DNA of 43,831 nt. It comes from Myxococcales bacterium (GTDB lineage: Bacteria; Myxococcota_A; UBA9160; UBA4427). The stretch spans positions 21,767 to 65,597 of the forward strand of contig DUBZ01000122.1 in assembly GCA_012960035.1 (NCBI GenBank), read 5' to 3'. A model generated the notes under the pieces. It made no database searches. It saw only the letters and a program-made list of their open reading frames with translations, and had not been told where the DNA came from. The position numbers were made by a program, and so were the translations under genes. Shown here piece after piece: positions 32,460-41,593 of the stretch. Numbering within the stretch: the first letter of the stretch is position 1; every line of letters starts with the position of its first letter.

Positions 32460-33632
32460 TCAGTGCAAAAGCGCTTTTACCGCCGCGCCGCGGGCCCAGA
32501 TCGCCGCGGGCTTTTGCAAGTACGCGAGATCCTCGACCGGGTTTTGATCGACAAGTAAAATGTCAGCAGCAAGGCCTTCGCGTATTCGGCCTGTTACAGA
32601 CGCGATCCCCAAGGCATCGGCGCCGTTCGCCGTCGCGGCGGTGAGCACCTCGGCGTTCGAAAGACCGACAACTTGGGCGAACACAGGCAGTGCTTTCGCG
32701 AGTTCGTGATGAAAGACGCCGGGGATGCCTGCGTCCGTCGATGCGACGAACTTCACGCCCAATGCTTTCATCTCGGCGAAGATCTCGCGAAAGGTTCCGA
32801 TCCACCCCGCCCCGGAGTCGAGACGCGCTTGCCATCCACAATGGATCGTCGGCGAAACCCAGGTGCCTCGACGCACCATTTCCGAAACGACATCTGACTG
32901 GAAGCCCGACGCCCACTTCCCGTCTTCGCCCACCCATGAACAATGTTCGAGGGTCGTAATGCCCGCGAAGGTCGCGTTGCGGATGCCTTCACTGCCGTGA
33001 CAGTGCGCGGCAACCGTCAGTCCGTGCGCCTTTGCAGCCGCGATCAAATCAGTCATAAAATCGAGATCAAACTGTGCGTCTTTGGGCGAACTCTTCGGAG
33101 TAAAGCGTCCACCCGTCGCCATGACTTTGAGCAGATCGGCACCGCGGTCGCGTTGGCGCTGAAGCACAGCCTTGGCTTCGTCGATTGTCGCTGCTTCGCC
33201 ACCCCAGAAATGACAATGTCCGCCGACACTGGTGACGGGTTGACCTGCACAGAGAAAACGCGGCCCAGGAATGTCACCCGCGAGGATTCTGTCTCGAATT
33301 TCGATTTCCGCCCAGGCCCCTCCGCCAAGGTCTCGGGCCGTGGTGATCCCCGCTTCGACCATACGTTTTGCACGCGCTGCCATGGCGCCGAGGTCCCGAG
33401 GTGCTTCGGGCGCAGGCGGAGTCATGATTTCTGGATCGAGTTCGAGATGCACATGTGCATCGATCAATCCCGGCACGAGCCAACCCCCGCCAGCATCAAT
33501 CGCACCCTCAGACGACAAGCGATGTTCACCGAGCGCGATGATCCCCGTTTCGTCGAACGCGATGGCGTTGTGCTCGCTCACACTTTCGCCATCGAAGATA
33601 TTCACGTTGACGAGTCGTACCGGCTCAGACAC
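32460..33632 (-). CDS. Metal-dependent amidohydrolase (imidazolonepropionase/prolidase-like)
   Basis: This 390-aa TIM-barrel enzyme has a complete binuclear site. It consists of His60 and His62 (GLIDAHVHLEL), a likely carboxylated Lys169 (LLKVMATGG), His210 (VAAHCHG), His230 (TLEHCSW) and Asp300 (VASTDAGIPG). A small beta-sandwich is formed by the N- and C-termini (VNVNIFDGE; GLAADILLVDQNPVED). Relatives hydrolyse cyclic amides, dipeptides, N-acyl compounds or organophosphates. The substrate here is unknown. It has no obvious operon partner. Confidence 0.9.
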   Translation of the reverse strand: MSEPVRLVNVNIFDGESVSEHNAIAFDETGIIALGEHRLSSEGAIDAGGGWLVPGLIDAHVHLELDPEIMTPPAPEAPRDLGAMAARAKRMVEAGITTARDLGGGAWAEIEIRDRILAGDIPGPRFLCAGQPVTSVGGHCHFWGGEAATIDEAKAVLQRQRDRGADLLKVMATGGRFTPKSSPKDAQFDLDFMTDLIAAAKAHGLTVAAHCHGSEGIRNATFAGITTLEHCSWVGEDGKWASGFQSDVVSEMVRRGTWVSPTIHCGWQARLDSGAGWIGTFREIFAEMKALGVKFVASTDAGIPGVFHHELAKALPVFAQVVGLSNAEVLTAATANGADALGIASVTGRIREGLAADILLVDQNPVEDLAYLQKPAAIWARGAAVKALLH

Positions 33633-33946
33633 TGCGGGGCCCTCGCTTCCAATCTCTCATATGGCGTCACTCAACTCGCGACCTCGTCATGCAGAGCGAC
33701 GCGACCCACGAGATCATAGCTGGGCTTGCGGGGACTGCGGCGGCGGCAAAAGGGCTTGCGCTCCGAGGGAAACGCCGAAACCGGGCGATCGCCCTCGGGC
33801 TGTATTCGATCGGTCATCTCGAGTCTTTGCGGTCAATACACCTGACGCGGAGAGCGTAATCGAGGCAATGCTCTACCCTGTGAACCACTTACGCGTGCCA
33901 GATTATTTCTGGCGCCAATTACCGAGATCATAGGGGGACTCGAATC
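33633..33946. other. 314-bp gap upstream of the OMP gene
   Basis: No complete gene is seen. A plus frame ending at 33933 reads VNTPDAESVIEAMLYPVNHL and then RVPDYFWRQLPRS just before the OMP's ribosome binding site (GGGGGA near 33935). It looks coding-like and may be the tail of an unidentified decayed gene. Confidence 0.4.
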
Positions 33947-34486
33947 ATGAAAAAATACTTGCTTGTCAGTTTGATGTGTTTCATTGCAACCAACTCCGCC
34001 ATCGCCGAGGGATCGAACGGCGTCGAGTTGGAAGACTTTTCCGTTGGCGCGGGCTTTGGTTTCCACGCCAATGACGACACCGATGGCTTTCTGATCAACT
34101 TTGGGCCCGCGTATCACATTGACGAAAACTGGTCCGCCGGTGTGGATATGCAATTCGGTTTCGAGGACGATGCACTTCTCTTTTCGATGCCCTTTTACGG
34201 TCAGTACGACACCGACAACTTCGCAACCGACATGGACATCCTGAAGGACATGCACGCCTTTGCGAAATTGGGTTTGGGTTTCACCTACGCCGAGTTCGAT
34301 CCGTCCGGGCCGATCGACTTCGACGACACGGGCTTTCTGTTTGTGATCGGTGGCGGTGTCGCGTATGACCTCAACGAGCACATCTCGATCGAATCCCGCA
34401 TGCAGTTCAACATCACCACAAACGATTTCTTCAACGATGATTTCTATTTTTCGTGGGAAGTACTGGCGGCGCGTTATCGCTTCTAG
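33947..34486 (+). CDS. Small outer-membrane beta-barrel protein
   Basis: The 179-aa product begins MKKYLLVSLMCFIATNSAIA, a Sec signal peptide cleaved near AIAEG. It continues with alternating hydrophobic/polar strands rich in Gly, Asp and aromatics (SVGAGFGFHA, FLINFGPAYHI, WSAGVDMQFGF, FAKLGLGFTYAEF, FLFVIGGGVAYDL). It ends in Phe (AARYRF), the outer-membrane sorting signature. About eight strands fit an OmpA/OmpW-like barrel. The function is unknown. GGGGGA upstream acts as the ribosome binding site. Confidence 0.82.
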   Translation: MKKYLLVSLMCFIATNSAIAEGSNGVELEDFSVGAGFGFHANDDTDGFLINFGPAYHIDENWSAGVDMQFGFEDDALLFSMPFYGQYDTDNFATDMDILKDMHAFAKLGLGFTYAEFDPSGPIDFDDTGFLFVIGGGVAYDLNEHISIESRMQFNITTNDFFNDDFYFSWEVLAARYRF

Positions 34487-34552
34487 ACCGTCCATGCGTT
34501 GCCAAAGGTCTGCAGCGCGGCAAGTTGAGGGCGGACGAGTGCGGCTCGGTCC

Positions 34553-35806
34553 CTAGTTCGCACGTCTGCGTTCTGCAAGCACGTCTTCTACTTCACTTCG
34601 TTTGACGCGCAACACGCTCGGCAACGCAGCCTTCGTGTCCCGTTCGCCTACCCAACGGAAGGTCATGAAACCCTCTCGATGTCCTGCCGTCTCGATCCAG
34701 TTGGGGTGGGCCGTTTTACCCTGGGCAACAACGAAGCGAAGTTTGCCGTCGGCGTCGATGACCGAGTGGTCGAGGCTCCGGTGAGTTCTTCGTGTCGCGT
34801 AGTCGACGCTTTCGTGCCACCGGGATTCGATTGCGAGGCTCCAGTACCGAACGTCGAGGGCCTCGACTTCGATGATCAGCGCCTCGTCCTCTTCAATTTG
34901 GTAAGTGCCGAACATATAAAGGTTGTCGCTGCCGCTGATGTCCGCGCCGAAGTCAGTTGAGTTCATGCGGGCGAAGGTATTCGGGTTGTCGAACAGCTCG
35001 GGCATGATGGTTCGGTGCATGGTGCTCATGAACTGAAAGCCGTACGCGGTTTCGCTGAGGCGCGCGGCAACCTCGCGATCTGTCGAATTGGGAATTTCGT
35101 CGAAAGGCTCGCGGCCTTTGACTGCGATGTCGTACGTCGCCAGCACCTCGGTTTCGCGATCGCCAATGTACTGACGAACGAGAATCCCATTGATGCCCGG
35201 AGAGGTATCAACCCAGTTCGGGCCGCCGTCGTCTTGCTTGGTGAGATGGATTTCGAAGTTGCCGTTGCTATCGGGTTCGAGCGTTCGTTCGTTGAAATAG
35301 CCGAGCATTCCGGATCGGCCATCGGGGCCGCGCGAGCGACCGATGGTGAAGCTCAAGTGTCGAACGGTGCCAACGTTGCCTCGGACCACATAGTCCCATT
35401 CGTTGGTGAGAGAAACGTTGTCGTATTCTGCATCGGGGTTGTCGCCGCCGACCTTTCGGATCTTCGTGTCCATGCGCGCAAAGTGCGGGGCTTTCGCGTT
35501 TCCGTCGCCGGTTACGTCGCTCGACATGGCCAAGATCCGAAGAAGGGCTCGCATCCCTTCGTAGGCTTCGCGTTCGGTTTCCGAATCTTCGAGCACGACT
35601 TCTTTCATTTGCTCAATCGTCCGCTGCAAATGTTCGAAGGCTTTCACGCTCTCGAGTTCACGATACGGGTTCGCGTCTTTCGCAGCTACGCGTTCGATTT
35701 CGCTCGGTGTGGTCGCACCCATGCCTGCGCAACCCAGCAAGCAGCCCAAAAACATCGCCCCGAGCATCGTCACGATCATCTGTCTCTTCGAAGTACGACT
35801 GAACAT
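34553..35806 (-). CDS. DUF1214-domain lipoprotein
   Basis: The 417-aa product starts MFSRTSKRQMIVTMLGAMFL and has the lipobox LLGCAG, so it is a lipoprotein. The body ends with the DUF1214 signature LDVRYWSLAIESRWHESVDY, then HSVIDADGKLRFVVAQGKTA and HPNWIETAGHREGFMTFRWV. DUF1214/DUF1254 proteins are common in environmental proteobacteria, often near steroid or aromatic degradation genes, but have no settled activity. A dead DUF1214 fragment occurs at 23160-23339, so the family was once more numerous here. Confidence 0.85.
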   Translation of the reverse strand: MFSRTSKRQMIVTMLGAMFLGCLLGCAGMGATTPSEIERVAAKDANPYRELESVKAFEHLQRTIEQMKEVVLEDSETEREAYEGMRALLRILAMSSDVTGDGNAKAPHFARMDTKIRKVGGDNPDAEYDNVSLTNEWDYVVRGNVGTVRHLSFTIGRSRGPDGRSGMLGYFNERTLEPDSNGNFEIHLTKQDDGGPNWVDTSPGINGILVRQYIGDRETEVLATYDIAVKGREPFDEIPNSTDREVAARLSETAYGFQFMSTMHRTIMPELFDNPNTFARMNSTDFGADISGSDNLYMFGTYQIEEDEALIIEVEALDVRYWSLAIESRWHESVDYATRRTHRSLDHSVIDADGKLRFVVAQGKTAHPNWIETAGHREGFMTFRWVGERDTKAALPSVLRVKRSEVEDVLAERRRAN

Positions 35807-35948
35807 TGAGATTCCTTCGTCAGCAATTTTTACGAGAATAGTCCAATAACGTGCCGACCTCGTTCATCCCGATTTCGCATTTTGCTCGCTTTCGATCCAG
35901 AGCGCACTCAAGCCGTTCTCCCGCTGGCGAATCCAATCCCAACGACAA

Positions 35949-37265
35949 TCAGCCAATCCTCTCAGCCTGCTTGTGCAGCTCGGCTCTGAAGTCGGGGTGG
36001 GCGACTTCTGCGAGAGCCTGTGCGCGAGCGCGCACCGTCAAGCCCGAGACTTCGGCGGCACCGTACTCTGTGACGACAATGTCGAGTTGATGTCGCGGGG
36101 TCGTTACGACCGTCCCTGCCGAAAATGTTGCGCGAACGCGCGACAGTGTCTCGCCTTTGACCACAACGGTAGCGGGCATGCAGATCATCGATCGATCGTC
36201 GGCTTCAAAACTGCCGCCGGAAGTGAAGTCCTCATGTCCGCCGATCCCCGAGTGTTGGCGTCCGTCAATAGTGTCCGCCACGACCTGCCCCGCCAAGTCG
36301 ACCATCAATGCGCCATTGATACATCGCATATTGCGGTTGGCTGCGATGATCATCGGTGTGTTGACATACTCGACCGGTAAAAAACGAAGCTCTTCTTGGC
36401 CGTCTAACCATTCGTAGAGTTCGGCGGAGCCCATCGCAAACGTGGCAACCGAATACCCGACGTGAGAGCCTTTGTGGGCGTTCGAAACCTTGCCGGCCTT
36501 GTGCAGTCGCATCAGGCCCGTGGTGAACATCTCGCTATGAATGCCGTAGTCGCCGCCCGGTCCCTCAGCCAACAACCCTGCGACCGCACCCGGGATCCCA
36601 CCGATGCCGGTCTGAAGTGTGGCGCCGTCGGGAACGAAGTCGCGCACACATGCGGCAATCGCACGTTCGATATCGGTGGCCTCGACCTCGGCGAGTTCCA
36701 TTGGCTTGCGTTGGGTCTCAATCATGATGTCGACTTCGTCGACATGAACCCGATGGCTGTGATCGGGAAGCAGTCCCAGGGTGCGAGGAAAAAATGGGCT
36801 CGTCTCAACGACAAGCAATCGATCTGGATCACTGCCGCAGCGGTGAATCTCAGCCACGGTAGCGCCAGCCGCAACCGAAAGGCTTAGGTAGCCATCCGCA
36901 TCGGGGGGCGCCGCCGCGATCGCCATCACGCGTGCAGCCATGCGCTCGGCAAACAACTTCAAGCGTCGAAAGTCACCCGGCAAAAAAGAAATGTTATGCC
37001 CAGCATTTCGAAGAGCACGTTCTGCGGGTCCGTAGAAACCGGACAGCAGGTGGACTCCGGGGTTTGTGAAAACTGGGTAGACGTCGTGCAACATGCCACC
37101 AAACGCTGTCAGCTCTTCCCAATCGTCACGCTGAGACATCGCCGCGAGCAGGCTGCACGGTTGCGAGGGACCAAAGCCCAGGCACATCGTATCTTTCGCC
37201 CGAATCTCTGCGGCTGCTTCTTCCGCACTGCATATTCTCAACTGAGCGTTTCCCTCACAGATCAT
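35949..37265 (-). CDS. Acetyl-CoA hydrolase/4-hydroxybutyrate CoA-transferase-family protein
   Basis: The start is set at ATG 37265 (MICEGNAQLRICSAEE), giving 438 aa, the usual family length. The frame stays open upstream to 37571, but that part has no family character. Features are FGPSQPCSLLAAMSQRDDWE, FLPGDFRRL, GATLQTGIGGIPGAVAGLL and YGIHSEMFTTGLMRLHKAGK with catalytic Glu245. YVNTPMIIAANRNMRCINGA and the C-terminal VVTEYGAAEVSGLTVRARAQ follow. It transfers or hydrolyses short acyl-CoA thioesters via a glutamyl-CoA intermediate. A role in acyl-CoA handling after side-chain degradation is plausible. Confidence 0.9.
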   Translation of the reverse strand: MICEGNAQLRICSAEEAAAEIRAKDTMCLGFGPSQPCSLLAAMSQRDDWEELTAFGGMLHDVYPVFTNPGVHLLSGFYGPAERALRNAGHNISFLPGDFRRLKLFAERMAARVMAIAAAPPDADGYLSLSVAAGATVAEIHRCGSDPDRLLVVETSPFFPRTLGLLPDHSHRVHVDEVDIMIETQRKPMELAEVEATDIERAIAACVRDFVPDGATLQTGIGGIPGAVAGLLAEGPGGDYGIHSEMFTTGLMRLHKAGKVSNAHKGSHVGYSVATFAMGSAELYEWLDGQEELRFLPVEYVNTPMIIAANRNMRCINGALMVDLAGQVVADTIDGRQHSGIGGHEDFTSGGSFEADDRSMICMPATVVVKGETLSRVRATFSAGTVVTTPRHQLDIVVTEYGAAEVSGLTVRARAQALAEVAHPDFRAELHKQAERIG

Positions 37266-37704
37266 CTGACGTCCAGGATTTTTTAGGCCACTCACGCTTG
37301 GCCTTCTCTGGGTATATGGAGCGTCGGAAACAACCTTAGCCCGTTCGGCGCCCAGCACTCGAGTTGCCGCGGCGACAAAGAAAAGGAACGATAGAACGAG
37401 ACAAGCCGGTCGAAGACGTACGCCGCGAATTGGGCTTTGGGGTGGCACCGGCGTACCGAGTCTTCTCCACATCGCGGACGCTCCGGGTGCGCCGGACGAG
37501 TTGCCGGAGTAGAGCGAGTCGGTGCGTCCGGTCTTTCCAATTCGAGCTGCCATTTCGCCCGGTCGAAACACGCGCCGCGCCAGCCGCAGGCTCAGCCGTA
37601 AACGTGCACGAGAGGGGAGCGAACCACCAATCCCTTGTGCTCTTCAAGTACATAGTGACGCTGAAACGGACAGCAGCGCGACTCCGAGGAGCCAGACCGC
37701 ACAT
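37266..37704. other. 439-bp gap upstream of the CoA-transferase
   Basis: Long frames run on both strands, but they overlap each other, lack family features and have no good ribosome binding sites. I see no supportable gene until the Fe-S relic begins near 37705. Confidence 0.4.
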
Positions 37705-38305
37705 CCCCATGCCCCGACCTTCCAAACGAAAACATGCGCTCTCTATGAGGAAATCGCGGACACGATGGTTAGGGACAAGGCACGACTCGCCGATGCCCCT
37801 CCCAGCGGTGATATAACCTACGTGCTGCCAAGCGCACAGTCCGCCATCGCGCTGGCGGTCGCCTTGGATCAGGAGGCCGCCGAGCGGTACATCGCCAAGG
37901 ACGACATGTGGGCGTTCAACGAGTGTCACCGCAAGTCGTACCACGTGATAAAGGACGCCTCGATCGCCATTCAGGAATACCTCGAAGCGCGCGGGCGCGA
38001 AGTCGCTACGCCGTATCCGAATTTCGAGTATCGGGAAGAGACCCGAACACGTGACATGGTGCGCCGACAACCCTCTGGGCGTTTTGACCTGCAGCCTGTG
38101 CCAGGTGGTCTGTACGCCGGGACTCGACTCGCGCAAGAAGAACTACCGTGCGCTGGTGAACTCGGGCCGCATCGAGGAGGGCGATCCACGCCTGCTCCAC
38201 CCCAGGGAGCGGATCAAGGACTGGGTCAGCCCGACGTTGGAGTCCATCATCGCGGCAATGACGCCGGTGGCGACGACGGATTCCGATCAGGACCATCGAT
38301 CTTGA
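37705..38305 (+). pseudogene. Epoxyqueuosine-reductase-like 4Fe-4S protein, internally deleted relic
   Basis: One plus frame (about 37715-38060) reads ALYEEIADTMVRDKARLADA, then AIALAVALDQEAAERYIAKD and ASIAIQEYLEARGREVATPY. A second frame (38057-38305) then gives CADNPLGVLTCSLCQVVCTP, GLDSRKKNYRALVNSGRIEE and WVSPTLESIIAAM. The first piece matches the cobalamin-domain side of QueG/reductive-dehalogenase-like proteins, with its PNFEYRE region. The second matches the ferredoxin end with a CxxCxxxC cluster. The middle, including the first cluster, is missing, and the join changes frame near 38055. The gene cannot make a functional enzyme. Confidence 0.6.
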
Positions 38306-38470
38306 TCGCTGACGAGAATCACGAAGAATCAAACTCGCGTACGGATCGCAAAGACCGCTAGAAAGATTCGTCGAGGCCATACGTTTCCCCGACTCTCGTT
38401 TATCCATCATTATGACGATGACAAAGGGGGCCTGCCCGCCCCTGCTCCCGAGGACAAACACAGACACACG

Positions 38471-40066
38471 ATGCGAAGATCCGAGAATCACGACCGCTTC
38501 CATACGCACGACAGAGCACGTTCGGCGGTGTTTTTTGTGCTCGGCATCACGATTCTGTTTGGCGTCGGAGACGTCGCCTTCGCATCGACCGAAATCATTC
38601 GCGAGATCCGCATCGTACGGGGCAATGTCTTTACCGAAGCAGAAGCCAACCAGAATCGAGCATTTCACACCGCCAACGTGATGCACATCACCACCCGCGA
38701 TCACGTCATTCGAGGCAAGCTTTTGTTCGGCGAGGGAGACGTCGTTGACGACGAACTCCTCGTTGCAACCGAACGAGCGATTCGCGACCTCGAATTTGTA
38801 AACGAGGCACGCATCCGCGTCATTCGCGTCGACGACAGAACCGTCGATATCGAAGTTCATACCGACGATGCCTGGACGCTTGTTCCAGGAATCGTCTTCG
38901 AGAGCGGCGGTGGAATCACGGAGGTTGGGGCCACTGCAGCGGACACGAACTTCGCGGGCTTCGGAAAGAAACTCTGGGTGGAAGGCATTCACAAGACCGA
39001 CGAGGGAACGAATTACGCAGCTGGCTACACGGACCCCCAAGTTCTGAATACGTGGTGGCAGGCGGATGTAGATTTTAAAACCGGCCCGTTGATCGACGCT
39101 GTCAATTTTTCGGCACTACGGCCGTTTTACTCCCCCGATACAGAATGGGCCTTCGGAGGTTCTGCAAACTGGCGCAGGGCCGAGAGACCCGAGTTCGAAA
39201 ACGGGGACGAAGTCAACCGCTTTCTCGAATCGAGCCAGCGTGCGCAGATCTTTGCAGCACGCGCATTCGGCCCCCGCTACAACAAACTCACCGCGGAGCT
39301 CCAGTTCGTGTACGACGAACGGCGCTTCGATTTCACCAAAGGAACTACCGACAGTCTGCCAGACGATGAGCTTAATCTCACCACATCCGTTGGGCTTTTT
39401 TGGCGCAAGGAATCTTGGGTCAAAGAGAATCGCATTCGCAAGATGACGATCACCGAAGACATTCGGCTGGGTCACAGAGTTGGCGCTCGGGTCGGCCGGG
39501 CAGGCATCCCGATCCCAAAGGGAGAAAAACACTGGGCCGTCAGCGGATCCTATCGCCATGCCATGGTTCCAGGGAACGGCCAATACCTGTTCTTTTCGAA
39601 TGACGTAGCGACCGAGAACGATCAAAATACGATCTTGCTCACGCAAGCGCGGTATTTTTATAAAGTGACGCCGTGGCAGACCTTGGCGCTCAATGTCCAG
39701 TTCAAGCGAGCGTGGAATTTGGAGTCGTCACAACAAATTTTGCTGGGCGGCGAGTCCGGGCTCCGCGGCTTTCGCGCACGACGATTCAACGGCAACAAGT
39801 CAGTGCTGATGAACGCCGAGACGCGACTGTTTTCCCCACTCGAAATCTATACCGTGGCACTTGGAGCCGTGGCGTTCGTCGACGCCGGTCGTGCATGGGA
39901 AAGCGGTTCCCGAATTGATCTCGACGAGCTGGGGTATAGCGTCGGATTCGGCATGCGCTTCGGGTTCACCCGCGCCCCAGGCGAACCCATTGGACGCATC
40001 GACTTCGGTTGGCCACTGAGCGACGGCGGCTTCGCCATTACGATCGGAAGCGAGCAACAGTTTTGA
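38471..40066 (+). CDS. Omp85/BamA-superfamily outer-membrane protein
   Basis: The 531-aa protein has a signal anchor (FFVLGITILFGVGDVAFAST). One or two POTRA-like modules follow (EIIREIRIVRGNVFTEAEAN; DLEFVNEARIRVIRVDDRTV). The C-terminal barrel carries the Omp85 hallmark GGESGLRGFRARRFNGNK (about 420-437). It ends SDGGFAITIGSEQQF with terminal Phe. It is shorter than BamA (about 800 aa, five POTRA) and closer to TamA-like or patatin-associated Omp85 proteins. It would insert in the outer membrane and assist protein or lipid transport. No strong SD lies within ten bases of the ATG. Confidence 0.85.
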   Translation: MRRSENHDRFHTHDRARSAVFFVLGITILFGVGDVAFASTEIIREIRIVRGNVFTEAEANQNRAFHTANVMHITTRDHVIRGKLLFGEGDVVDDELLVATERAIRDLEFVNEARIRVIRVDDRTVDIEVHTDDAWTLVPGIVFESGGGITEVGATAADTNFAGFGKKLWVEGIHKTDEGTNYAAGYTDPQVLNTWWQADVDFKTGPLIDAVNFSALRPFYSPDTEWAFGGSANWRRAERPEFENGDEVNRFLESSQRAQIFAARAFGPRYNKLTAELQFVYDERRFDFTKGTTDSLPDDELNLTTSVGLFWRKESWVKENRIRKMTITEDIRLGHRVGARVGRAGIPIPKGEKHWAVSGSYRHAMVPGNGQYLFFSNDVATENDQNTILLTQARYFYKVTPWQTLALNVQFKRAWNLESSQQILLGGESGLRGFRARRFNGNKSVLMNAETRLFSPLEIYTVALGAVAFVDAGRAWESGSRIDLDELGYSVGFGMRFGFTRAPGEPIGRIDFGWPLSDGGFAITIGSEQQF

Positions 40067-40136
40067 GTGGATCGGTGGTTGAGGCCCGATCGGGCATCCA
40101 GCACCGGCCCCGCTCGTGACGAGCCGTTCGATCGGA

Positions 40137-40403
40137 TCAGCCGTCGCCGCTTTTGAAGACGGTATGGGTCGGATTTCGGCCCTGGCCTCCGCCCATGCTT
40201 CCGCCACCGCCGCCCTTGCCGCCGGACTTGCCGGCATCGGGAACGATCTCGAGTTCGCCGGCTTCGACGAGGGCCGCGACAGCCGGGTGTTTGCCCGCCC
40301 TTGCGCGGATCCGGCCCTCTTTGCCCGGCCCGAGGAAAAGCCGCTTTCCGCCAGGAAGCGGAACGCTCAGTGGTTTCTTCGTCGTGTTCTTGATCGTCGG
40401 CAA
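40137..40403 (-). CDS. Small conserved-looking protein with Gly-rich tail
   Basis: A TTG at 40403 is chosen because GGGGAGA lies just upstream (40411-40417) and the product then begins at the recognisable PTIKNTTKKPLSVPLPGGKR. An ATG at 40439 would add 12 residues. The 88-aa protein has a compact beta-type part (LFLGPGKEGRIRARAGKHPA, VAALVEAGELEIVPD) resembling short proteins of unknown function, with NTT-rPL-vPLPgGk and LGPgk motifs. A flexible tail, GKSGGKGGGGGSMGGGQGR, follows. No function can be assigned. Confidence 0.6.
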   Translation of the reverse strand: MPTIKNTTKKPLSVPLPGGKRLFLGPGKEGRIRARAGKHPAVAALVEAGELEIVPDAGKSGGKGGGGGSMGGGQGRNPTHTVFKSGDG

Positions 40404-40495
40404 AGCCGCGTCTCCCCTTTGAACCGTGTATCGCCGCAACTCGGCCGTGGAATGCGCACTATAGCTAGTCGGTGGCCGGATTAACCTTGTTCCGC

Positions 40496-41043
40496 AAAAG
40501 TGGACAAGTTGATTACGCCGCTTGTGCCAGCTCCATCTCCTCGAACTTCGCCGGACTGATGTTGCCGATCGTCGATCGCCGAATGGATCGACTGTGCAAA
40601 CGCAAGCGTCTCGTCCACTACGTCCGCTACATGGATGACATCGTGTTGCTCGCTCGCACGCGCTGGGAGTTGCAGCGTGCGATTGCGGCGCTGCACGAAG
40701 AGATCGCGGCGCTCGGTTTACGACTTCACCGCGTGAAGCGATTCATTGGGCGCACCACTCATGGTTTTGCCTTTCTCGGCCACCGGACCCGTGCGGGGTC
40801 GAGGCTTCGGCCTTCCGCCGAGGGGCTTGGGCTTCCCAGAACGGCCGCCTATGTGAACGTGCTCGCCGGCTTTATCAGCGAGAGGGCGACTGGCACCGCC
40901 TTCGCCAGTACGTGTTGCGTTGGTGGCGTTGGCACCTCGGCGGCCTCGTTCGCTGGAAAGGAGGCGTACAACGCACCTTGTACTCAGACACAAGAGTCAG
41001 GATCGATTGCGCCTACGCCCCGCCCAAGAAAGGCCGGTTAGGC
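40496..41043 (+). pseudogene. Reverse transcriptase (group II intron-like) relic
   Basis: One frame reads FAGLMLPIVDRRMDRLCKRK, LVHYVRYMDDIVLLARTRWE and then LGLRLHRVKRFIGRTTHGFA. This has the YMDD catalytic box of reverse transcriptases and the following domain 5-7 motifs. Around 40850 the coding sense moves to another frame, which reads ERARRLYQREGDWHRLRQYV and then LRWWRWHLGGL, the helical C-terminal region of such proteins. The N-terminal fingers (RT domains 0-4) are absent and there is no proper start. The gene is dead. Its last part overlaps the 3' end of the minus-strand PEP-CTERM gene. Confidence 0.75.
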
Positions 41044-41593
41044 CGAAGCCCATAAGGAGAGCGGTAGAGGGCTCGGGGACGGGCCTCGACCACACGGCGT
41101 ATGTAAAATTTGTGCTGGTGGCGAGATCCAATGTAACAACATTATCTTTCATGAGGATTGTATCGTTGCCGGGAGTGAGGGAGGCCAAATTGCGTACGTC
41201 TGATGTATCGATGATGCCTGGGTTAGAAACCGTGAAGCCATGGGGGGTCAAAACATGGCACACACTGGAGTCCGAACAACCTAAGGAAAGCTGGGGAAGG
41301 GAGTCGAAATTCCCTGAAGCGCCATCTAAAAAGACCTGATCGAGCAGAGCCTGAGAGGCCGAGATGGCGGCGGCCTGATATTGAAACATGAAGTCCGACA
41401 CATCATCACAACCGTTGAACAAGGCTATGCACGTCCCGCCGAGGAACTCGACGTCGTACAAACTGCCATCCACGATGACGTCCGAGGCACCGAGCAACTG
41501 GCCTCCGACGACATTTAGACTCGCCGCCTGAGATTCAGCCCCGAAAGAAATCGCAATTGCGAGGATCACAAGTCGAGTTGCATCAGCGAGCAT
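40997..41593 (-). CDS. PEP-CTERM sorting-domain protein
   Basis: Starts at 41641, 41623 and 41593 are all in frame. 41593 (MLADATRLVILAIAISFGAE) has GGGG close upstream and gives a clean signal peptide. The 198-aa product ends VPEPSTALLMGFGLTGLSWA then GRRRNRS. This is a canonical PEP-CTERM tripartite signal: Pro-Glu-Pro, membrane helix and basic tail, recognised by an exosortase. The mature part has paired Cys (GGTCIALFNGCDD; LGCSDSSVCHV). Such proteins are exported and tied to exopolysaccharide or floc formation. No exosortase gene is in the window. Confidence 0.85.
   Translation of the reverse strand: MLADATRLVILAIAISFGAESQAASLNVVGGQLLGASDVIVDGSLYDVEFLGGTCIALFNGCDDVSDFMFQYQAAAISASQALLDQVFLDGASGNFDSLPQLSLGCSDSSVCHVLTPHGFTVSNPGIIDTSDVRNLASLTPGNDTILMKDNVVTLDLATSTNFTYAVWSRPVPEPSTALLMGFGLTGLSWAGRRRNRS

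Noticed and set aside
32943..33719. 258-aa plus-strand frame opposite the amidohydrolase
   Set aside because: The amidohydrolase on the minus strand has all metal ligands; this is its shadow.
35015..35809. 264-aa plus-strand frame
   Set aside because: It is antisense to the DUF1214 lipoprotein, which has a signal peptide, lipobox and family signature.
37266..37571. N-terminal extension of the CoA-transferase with a hydrophobic stretch (FLFFVAAATRVLG)
   Set aside because: The family starts near residue MICEGN and is cytoplasmic; the extension crosses low-information sequence and looks like chance openness.
37336..38136. 266-aa minus-strand frame upstream of the CoA-transferase
   Set aside because: It overlaps the Fe-S relic and has no family features; composition-driven open frame.
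38006..39040. 344-aa minus-strand frame opposite the Omp85 gene start and the Fe-S relic
   Set aside because: The plus strand shows clear Omp85 and Fe-S motifs; the minus frame has no recognisable domain.
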